A stretch of 43,870 nucleotides of DNA, taken from NCBI GenBank assembly GCA_902826835.1, contig CADEGH010000040.1:1-43870 (forward strand). The letters are read 5' to 3'. Source of the DNA: an uncultured bacterium (lineage in GTDB: Bacteria > Planctomycetota > GCA-002687715). Below, piece after piece: positions 7,827 through 13,665 of this stretch (the stretch's first letter is position 1; every line of letters starts with the position of its first letter). A program made the position numbers and the translations under genes. The notes under the pieces are model-generated. The model saw only the letters and a program-made list of their open reading frames with translations, was not told the origin of the DNA and ran no database searches.

Positions 7827-9001
7827 CGATGTTGAACCGCCGGACGTTTTTGAAGTCGACCGCACAGGGGATGCTGGTGTTGCCGTCGGGGCTTCGCTGG
7901 TTCGGCCTCCCCGGCGAGCGTGGGGCTGATCGTCCCCCGATGCTGGTGGTGGTTCAACTCACCGGCGGCCTGGACGGTCTCAGCGTCGTCGTGCCCGCCG
8001 AACAGGACGAGTATCAGCGGGCGCGTCCATTGCTCGCTCTCCCGACCCGCCAAACATTGCCGCTGCGCGATGGATGGGGTTTTGCGTCCTCGCTCGGGCA
8101 GTGGCACCGCGAGTTCGAGGCTGGTCGTTTGTCGATCGTGCCCGCGGTGGGCATGCCTGTTCCTGATCGCAGCCACTTTGAAAGCCTGGCGCGCTGGCAC
8201 GCCGGTGATGCGCACCCGGAGCCGGGCGCGGTGGGTTGGTTGGCGAGGGCGCTGCCCACGTCGCCCGCGGGAGCGAATTTCCCCTCGCTCGCGCTCGGGT
8301 CGCGCAGTTTGGTCGAGGCCTTCCGCGGTCATCCTGTTTCGGTGCTCGCGAGTGCCGACCTATCTTCGCTGACGGTCGACGAGACGATTCGCAAACGCCT
8401 GCTCGATCCCGATCTCGTGCGCCTCGACGCTTTGGCTGGCACCCCACAGGACCAGTCCGAGGCCAAAGCGGCCCGGGACATTCTCGAGCGGCTGGATCGT
8501 GTACTTCGCAGCGATAGCCGCTGGGCCCGCGATCTCCCCGACACTCCGCTCGGGCGCCCCCTGCGCGACGTGCTCCGTCTCCTGGAGCAAGGCCTGGTTC
8601 CTCCCGCGGTGTTCGTGCAAACCGGCGGGTTCGACACGCACGCTCGTCAAGACGCCGTTCTCCCTCCGCTTCTCCAAGGCCTCGATTCCGCGTTGGGTGC
8701 CTTCTTCGCTGCCCTTCACGCCGCCGATTGGCATCGCTCCGTGCTCGTCCTGATCTACTCCGAGTTCGGCCGCCGTGTCCGCGAAAACGGGACCCGCGGC
8801 ACCGATCACGGCTCCGCTGGCCCCGCTTTCTTCTGGGGTGCCCGCACCCCCGGTGGCTTTCTCGCCCCCCACCCCTCTCTCACCAACCTGGACGAAGGCG
8901 ACCTCCGCCCCACCCAAGACTTCCGCCACCTCCTCTCCACCGCCACCCACCACCTCCACCTCGCCCCCTCCCTCTTCCCCTCCCACGCCCCTCTCTTCTG
9001 A
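7823..9001 (+). CDS. DUF1501 family protein with Tat signal
   Basis: This 392-residue DUF1501 protein belongs to the alkaline phosphatase-like superfamily and lacks proven activity. It begins with a twin-arginine signal (NRRTFLKSTAQGMLVLPSG), so it is exported folded. The family core is visible: MLVVVQLTGGLDGLSVVVP (residues ~33-51), VPDRSHFESLARWHAG, FVQTGGFDTHARQ (~270), LIYSEFGRRVRENGTRGTDHG (metal-site-like D/H residues) and FFWGA. The first two in-frame ATGs are at 7823 and 7829; the first is chosen because it overlaps the DUF1800 stop. The last ~170 bases of the gene are strongly C-rich and G-poor, which may act as a Rho loading region. Last gene of the 4984-9001 operon. Confidence 0.93.
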   Translation: MTMLNRRTFLKSTAQGMLVLPSGLRWFGLPGERGADRPPMLVVVQLTGGLDGLSVVVPAEQDEYQRARPLLALPTRQTLPLRDGWGFASSLGQWHREFEAGRLSIVPAVGMPVPDRSHFESLARWHAGDAHPEPGAVGWLARALPTSPAGANFPSLALGSRSLVEAFRGHPVSVLASADLSSLTVDETIRKRLLDPDLVRLDALAGTPQDQSEAKAARDILERLDRVLRSDSRWARDLPDTPLGRPLRDVLRLLEQGLVPPAVFVQTGGFDTHARQDAVLPPLLQGLDSALGAFFAALHAADWHRSVLVLIYSEFGRRVRENGTRGTDHGSAGPAFFWGARTPGGFLAPHPSLTNLDEGDLRPTQDFRHLLSTATHHLHLAPSLFPSHAPLF

Positions 9002-9134
9002 GTCCCGCTTGGCGGGTCAGAGTGGGTCTCAATGACGAGGCCGGATCGGCGGGATCCGTGCCGGGCTCCTCAACCACGGGACGACCTGCACCAACCACCT
9101 GAATTCCGCAGGAAAAACTGAGAATTTCTTGCCT

Positions 9135-9171
9135 ATTCACGCCGTGAATGATTATCATTCACGCCATGAAT
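9135..9171 (+). promoter_or_regulatory. two palindromes over the start of the first DUF4143 ATPase gene
   Basis: ATTCACGCCGTGAAT (9135-9149) and ATTCACGCCATGAAT (9157-9171) are two near-copies of one inverted repeat, spaced 22 bp apart, that is about two helical turns. The first contains ATG 9148 and the second contains ATG 9166. A -10-like ATTATC (9151-9156) sits between them, and no Shine-Dalgarno precedes either ATG. This looks like an operator bound by a dimer on one face of the DNA, repressing a leaderless promoter. The binding protein is unknown; autoregulation is inferred. Confidence 0.6.
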
Positions 9172-10383
9172 AGATTGCACCGAGCGGCCGAAGCCGCCCT
9201 GCTCGAACGCCTGGACACCATGCCGGTCGTGGTGGTGACCGGTGCTCGGCAGACGGGAAAGAGCACTCTGGTCTCCGACCTGGTTCCGGGAAAGCGGAGC
9301 TTCTTCTCTCTCGACGACCTCGATGTGGCGGAAGCCGCCCGGCAGGAACCCGAGCGTATTCTGGGCGGCCGCGATCCGGTGACAGTCGATGAAATTCAAC
9401 GCGAGCCCGGCCTGCTGCGTGCCATGAAGCGATCGGTGGACCGCCAGCGAAAAGCCGGACGGTTTCTGGTGACCGGCTCCGCGAATCTGCTCATGATGCG
9501 ACAAGTCTCGGAGTCGATGGCCGGCCGAGCGAGTTATCTCAACCTCTGGCCGATGACGCGTCGAGAACAGGCGGGCGCAGGTCGAGCGGGCCGTTGGGAG
9601 GAACTCATCGCGGCGCCGGACTCGGAGTGGCTCGAGATTCTGTCGACCGCTCGCGAAGAGGCCGAAGACTGGCGAGGACTCGCGGAAAGAGGCGGCTACC
9701 CCACGCCGGCCTTGGAGCTCAAAACCGCACGAGAGCGCAGCATCTGGTTCGATGGATACGTCCGCACTTACCTGGAACGGGATCTCCAGGACTTGTCGCC
9801 CATCTCTTCGCTCCCGGACTTCCGGCGGTTGATGCGCGTGGCGAGTCTTCGCATCGGCCAGTTGCTCAACCAATCCGAGGTCGCCAGGGATGTCGCCATT
9901 CCCCAACCCACGGTCCACCGGTGGCTGAACCTCCTCGAAGTTTCCTACCTCATCATCCGCCTTCCTGCCTACGCGGTGAATCGAACCAAGCGCCTCATCA
10001 AATCACCGAAGCTCTACTGGGCCGACGTCGGCCTCGCTCTGCATCTGTCGGGCGGCGCGGAGCCATCCGGGCCCCATCTCGAGAACCTCGTCCTCCAGGA
10101 TCTCCTGGTCTGGCGCGATGCACGCCTCGAGCGCGCCGATCTCCACTACTGGCGCACCGCCAACGGCGAGGAAGTGGACTTTGTCATCGAGAATCGCGAC
10201 CAACTCATTCCCATCGAAATCAAAGCCGGCCCCCGTCCCCGTCTCTCCGACACCTCGAACCTCCACATCTTCCGCCGCGAGTACGGCTCTTCCTCCCGCG
10301 CCGCCCTCCTCCTCCACACCGGCTCCACCCTCGCCTGGCTCACCCCCGACATCCTCGCCACCCCCTGGTGGTGCGTGCTTTGA
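9166..10383 (+). CDS. AAA ATPase with DUF4143 C-terminal domain (first copy)
   Basis: This 405-residue protein has an N-terminal AAA_14 ATPase domain: Walker A GARQTGKS (residues 26-33), Walker B VTVDEIQ (72-78) and the sensor-like FLVTGSANLL. The C-terminal DUF4143 domain has GGYPTPALE and, near the end, EEVDFVIENRDQLIPIEIKAG, a D...E.K pattern like PD-(D/E)xK nuclease folds. The linker between them (LNQSEVARDVAIPQPTVHRWLNLL) reads as a winged-helix DNA-binding segment. The family is very common in accessory regions and its biological role is unproven. The ATG at 9166 is preferred over 9148 because the -10-like box at 9151 would place the transcript start just upstream. Start codon lies in a palindrome. 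The gene end is C-rich. Confidence 0.9.
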   Translation: MNRLHRAAEAALLERLDTMPVVVVTGARQTGKSTLVSDLVPGKRSFFSLDDLDVAEAARQEPERILGGRDPVTVDEIQREPGLLRAMKRSVDRQRKAGRFLVTGSANLLMMRQVSESMAGRASYLNLWPMTRREQAGAGRAGRWEELIAAPDSEWLEILSTAREEAEDWRGLAERGGYPTPALELKTARERSIWFDGYVRTYLERDLQDLSPISSLPDFRRLMRVASLRIGQLLNQSEVARDVAIPQPTVHRWLNLLEVSYLIIRLPAYAVNRTKRLIKSPKLYWADVGLALHLSGGAEPSGPHLENLVLQDLLVWRDARLERADLHYWRTANGEEVDFVIENRDQLIPIEIKAGPRPRLSDTSNLHIFRREYGSSSRAALLLHTGSTLAWLTPDILATPWWCVL

Positions 10384-10439
10384 CCCAAGTTTCGGTTGGT
10401 GACCGCAGCCTGAAATCTGAAACTCCCGGTTACCTGCTT

Positions 10440-10455
10440 GGACTCACGTGAGTCC
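10440..10455. repeat. perfect 16-bp palindrome
   Basis: GGACTCACGTGAGTCC reads identically on both strands, 57 bp after the first DUF4143 stop. It could be a regulator site, or a short stem terminating the upstream transcript, though no T-run follows it. No second copy was noticed in the window. Confidence 0.6.
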
Positions 10456-10470
10456 GTGATGATTGGCGCC

Positions 10471-10487
10471 TTGGCGCAGTTGCGCAA
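10471..10487. repeat. TGGCGCARTTGCGC palindrome, copy 1
   Basis: TTGGCGCAGTTGCGCAA is an imperfect palindrome. Its 14-base core TGGCGCAGTTGCGC recurs exactly at 22811-22824, and a perfect relative TGGCGCAATTGCGCCA lies at 22777-22792. Recurrence across 12 kb of the same island suggests a specific DNA-binding site or a mobile-element end rather than chance. Confidence 0.5.
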
Positions 10488-10771
10488 AAAGAAAATGGGA
10501 AGGCGTGTGCGAGGCGACTACCAACCGGCCTCTTTCCGCGGGCGGAAGGAGCCGCACGTGTGTCACTCCTCGTCATCTTCGTGGACGCGAGACTGGCGCC
10601 CACCTCGGTCAGAGCCAGGAGGCCTCGCCCGGATCCCCGGCGACTCTGGCGAAACGAAACCCCGAAGCGCACGATCGAACGCAGCATGGAGCTGCAAGTC
10701 ATTCTTCTGCAACGGTTTACGATCTGCTGGTTGAAATGAGAAAACCTGAGGTGTGATCACCGATCGTCCGA

Positions 10772-10806
10772 TATACTGGATCAGAATGACCGATTTCGTC
10801 CAGTAT
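10772..10806 (+). promoter_or_regulatory. -10 box and inverted repeat over the start of the second DUF4143 ATPase gene
   Basis: Perfect 8-bp arms ATACTGGA (10773-10780) and TCCAGTAT (10799-10806) flank an 18-bp spacer containing ATG 10786. A -10-like TATACT (10772-10777) overlaps the left arm and would place transcription start only a few bases before that ATG. The layout matches an autorepressed leaderless promoter, as at the first DUF4143 gene but with a different operator sequence. Confidence 0.6.
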
Positions 10807-12201
10807 GACGGACAACTCTTAGAGGCCGCTCTCCTCCGCCTGAACCCGTGGTGGGAGGATCAGAGCCTGCTCGCTGTGCCGGGGTTACCGGTGCGACGGT
10901 GGCCGTTCGAGCCTTTGCTCAAGTCTGTGTTGCGCGGCGATGACCAACGGGCCGGCCTCCTCATTGGTCCGCGACGCGTCGGGAAAACGACTCTCGTGCG
11001 ACAGGTCATGGCCGAAGTTGCGATTCGCTTCCCGGACATTCCGGCGCGAAACTTCTGCTACGTGGACTTCCAGGAGCGTCTGGTCGACGGGGTCACCCCC
11101 GAGGCCGTCGTTGTGGCTCTGGTTCCGCGGATTGATCCAACCCAGCCAACTCTTCTCGTCCTCGACGAAATTCAGTTTCTCGCCGACTGGGACAAGCTCC
11201 TTCGCGCAGTTGTCCATCGCCATATTTCTCCCGCATTGAGGATGTTGGCTACTGGCTCGGGCACCGCGGAACTCCGTCGTGGTGCGGCGGATACGTTGCT
11301 CGGACGCGTGCAGGTGTTCCGCCTCGGAACGCTCACCTTCCCGGAGTTCGTCCAGGTGGCGTCCGGGGATGCCGCGTTCGACCCGGAGCGGCTCGACCTG
11401 CGCGATCAGTTCGCGCGCTATCTCGCGCGAGGCGGCTTCCCGGAATCGCTCTGGCGCGCGGATCTGGCCGGAATCTCCTCCCAGTTGCGTTCGTTCTGCG
11501 AGACCTATGTCCTCGAAGGGGATGTTGTTCGCCGACTCGGGGTTCGCCAAAGCGCCACCTTGGCTCGTTTGTGGCTCCACATCGTGCGACATCCGGGCCA
11601 AGTCCTGAACCCGGCCCAGCTCGGCAACGAAGTCGGTGCGAAGCGGGATACGGCCGATGCCTGGCTTCAGGCGTTGGAGCTCGCCGAGCTCATCTTGAGC
11701 ATTCCGCCTTCCGACCGTCGCGGTCACCCGGAGTCCGGGAAGAACCGATATCCGCGCGCGTATCCGGCCGACCATTCCCTCGCCACCGCGTACGGGCTTT
11801 CGTCCGACGACGGACCGGTGATCGAAACCCTCGTACTGCGGCACCTCCAATCGTGGGTCGCTCGACTTGAAGGCGACCACCAGAATCGGGCTGATCTCAC
11901 TTACTGGCGCCATGATCGTTCCGCTCGGGATTCCTCCGAAATCGACTTCCGCGTCTCATTGGGAGAGGAGTCGCTTCTCATCGAGGTCAAGGCGACCCGA
12001 AATCCCGAACCCGACGTAGCGCGGCTGGCCCGCACGGCCGAGGGACTGCATCACACGGGCGTGATTCTCGTCCATCGTGGGGACGAGCGTCGAAGCGTTC
12101 GGCGTGGCGAAGTCGTGGTGCATCTTTGGCCGCTCATCGAGTTTCTCTGCGCCCTGCACGCCGTGCCGACCACGCTCGGAAGCCTGACCGATGCCCCGTG
12201 A
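10786..12201 (+). CDS. AAA ATPase with DUF4143 C-terminal domain (second copy)
   Basis: This 471-residue paralogue belongs to the same broad family as the gene at 9166 but is clearly divergent. It has Walker A GPRRVGKT (61-68), Walker B LLVLDEIQFL (123-132), the sensor-like MLATGSGTAEL, and a DUF4143 region starting near YLARGGFPES. Its C-terminal nuclease-like pattern is EIDFRVSLGEESLLIEVKAT. The start at 10786 is preferred over a GTG at 10753 because the -10 box at 10772 fits a leaderless transcript and because the palindrome surrounds it. The last 11 bp overlap the AlbA_2-like gene, so the two are translated together. Role unproven; a partner function with the downstream protein is inferred from the overlap. 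Confidence 0.9.
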   Translation: MTDFVQYDGQLLEAALLRLNPWWEDQSLLAVPGLPVRRWPFEPLLKSVLRGDDQRAGLLIGPRRVGKTTLVRQVMAEVAIRFPDIPARNFCYVDFQERLVDGVTPEAVVVALVPRIDPTQPTLLVLDEIQFLADWDKLLRAVVHRHISPALRMLATGSGTAELRRGAADTLLGRVQVFRLGTLTFPEFVQVASGDAAFDPERLDLRDQFARYLARGGFPESLWRADLAGISSQLRSFCETYVLEGDVVRRLGVRQSATLARLWLHIVRHPGQVLNPAQLGNEVGAKRDTADAWLQALELAELILSIPPSDRRGHPESGKNRYPRAYPADHSLATAYGLSSDDGPVIETLVLRHLQSWVARLEGDHQNRADLTYWRHDRSARDSSEIDFRVSLGEESLLIEVKATRNPEPDVARLARTAEGLHHTGVILVHRGDERRSVRRGEVVVHLWPLIEFLCALHAVPTTLGSLTDAP

Positions 12202-13486
12202 TTACGACCCGAACCTCCTGCTCGGGCGACGCGAGTCGGAGACCCTCGAAATCAAGGCGGCCGAGACCCTGCGAACCATGGACGGACGCCGTGCGCTCGC
12301 GCGCGGCGTAGTAGCGTTGCTGAACCGCCAAAGCTCCGAGCCGGCCCAACTTTGGGTTGGGCTCGTGGAGCACGCGAGCGTGGCGACGTCCCTCGATCCG
12401 CTGGGTCTCCAGGACCGTGCCCATCTCGACCGCCTCCGCGATTTGCTCCTTGACGCCATCGAACCCGTTCCCCACCTGTCCGTAGGGACACCACTGCCGG
12501 ATCCTGCCAGCCTCGCCCTGATCCCGGTGGGTCCCATGGAGCGTTGGTTCCTGTGCATCGAGATCCGGGGGGTGGCCGACGCGTCACGTCCGTTTTGTCT
12601 CCGCTTCGGCAATACCCGTGAGTTCGTGCGGCGAATAGACGCCCGCATCCACGCTCTGAGCTACGACGAAATCGTGAATTCGGGAGCCCGTCGCGCGTCC
12701 ACCCAGGGCGAGTTGGACGAGGCCCGCGCCCACCACAATCGTTGGGTCAAGCGCTTCGGGTCCATTGCTGGTTTCGCGTTCACTCTCCGCCGCGTGCCGC
12801 CGATCGAAGCAGCAATGCCCTCGCCTCCAGAGGAGTGGGAGAATCTCCTCCGTAACCCCCCGTCCGAGATTGCTCGCCCGCTGGGGTGGTCGTGGTCGCA
12901 CCAATCGGGAGCATCCGTCAAGCGTAGGAGCGAGTTTCTGGCCTCCGGCGTTCGGATGGTCGAAAAAGGTCGGGTGGGGCGCTACCTCGAGCTCCGTGGC
13001 AATGGCGACCTCGAATTCTTCACCGGCGCGCAGGACCTGACCTGGCAACCCCACCGCATCGATCCTACTCTCCTGAATCTGACCCAAATCCGCGGACAGC
13101 TCACTCTCCTCTGCATCGCCGAGATCCTCGTCAGCCTATTCCGGCTTGCGGCCAAACTCCTTCCCGGCAAAGCCACCCATCGCCCGAAAACTCTCTACGC
13201 CACCGCCTCCCTGCACGGCTTCTCGGATTGGATCATCCCGATTTGGCGGCCGGAGCGAATTTTTCCTCATGTGGCCAGATCTCAGGTGGTGAAGCTCAGC
13301 GCTTCCCCCTGGCAACCAGACTCCCTGCGGTTGCTCACCACCGATCTCGCCTCCGAAGGCGGAGCCGATCGCCTCGCGCGCACCACTCTCCTACGTCTCC
13401 TCGAACTCGACCCGGAAGTCTCCGACCTCACCGGCACCTCCTTGCCTTACTTCGAGAGTGGCTCACGATTCACCGTGCACGACTGA
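12191..13486 (+). CDS. AlbA_2/Schlafen-like N-terminal domain protein, C terminus unknown
   Basis: This is a 431-residue protein. The first ~130 residues (LLLGRRESETLEIKAAETL...ALARGVVALLN, then LWVGLVEHA) match the start of AlbA_2 (Schlafen AlbA_2) domains, which bind nucleic acid or nucleotide. The remaining ~300 residues match no family I recognise; they contain a hydrophobic stretch (LTLLCIAEILVSLFRLAAKLL, ~305-325) that may be a buried or membrane-associated helix. It begins inside the 3' end of the DUF4143 gene (11-bp overlap), so the pair forms an operon and probably a functional unit. The exact boundary of the AlbA_2 domain is uncertain, and the usual GXNG-like loop is not obvious. 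Confidence 0.7.
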   Translation: MPRDYDPNLLLGRRESETLEIKAAETLRTMDGRRALARGVVALLNRQSSEPAQLWVGLVEHASVATSLDPLGLQDRAHLDRLRDLLLDAIEPVPHLSVGTPLPDPASLALIPVGPMERWFLCIEIRGVADASRPFCLRFGNTREFVRRIDARIHALSYDEIVNSGARRASTQGELDEARAHHNRWVKRFGSIAGFAFTLRRVPPIEAAMPSPPEEWENLLRNPPSEIARPLGWSWSHQSGASVKRRSEFLASGVRMVEKGRVGRYLELRGNGDLEFFTGAQDLTWQPHRIDPTLLNLTQIRGQLTLLCIAEILVSLFRLAAKLLPGKATHRPKTLYATASLHGFSDWIIPIWRPERIFPHVARSQVVKLSASPWQPDSLRLLTTDLASEGGADRLARTTLLRLLELDPEVSDLTGTSLPYFESGSRFTVHD

Positions 13487-13665
13487 GTTCGACAGCATGG
13501 ACAGCCTGCACCGGATCGTGCAGACTTTGTCCGTGCGCAGCATCCCCCCAAGAAAACCACTGGTACCGCGACGGTCAAGTCGGGGGGCGGTAGCTTCAGA
13601 CTGCACAATGAATCAGTTCCGGGGCGCAACCACCAGACACCCGGTCACGGGAAGGGCCGCACCGA

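Larger units (their letters stand above)
10384..10752. other. intergenic region with two palindromes, no gene
   Basis: This 369-bp gap lies between the two DUF4143 genes. I see no convincing coding frame. It holds the perfect 16-bp palindrome GGACTCACGTGAGTCC (10440-10455) and the imperfect palindrome TTGGCGCAGTTGCGCAA (10471-10487). The second shares a 14-mer with a site at 22811-22824. The rest is featureless mixed sequence leading into the promoter of the next gene. Confidence 0.6.

Noticed and set aside
9003..9017. CCCGC-TTG-GCGGG as intrinsic terminator after the DUF1501 gene
   Set aside because: Only a 5-bp stem and no T-run follows; too weak to call.
13506..13523. CTGCAC...GTGCAG inverted repeat before the TIR-NACHT gene
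   Set aside because: Six-base arms in G+C-rich sequence are expected by chance; no promoter elements line up with it.
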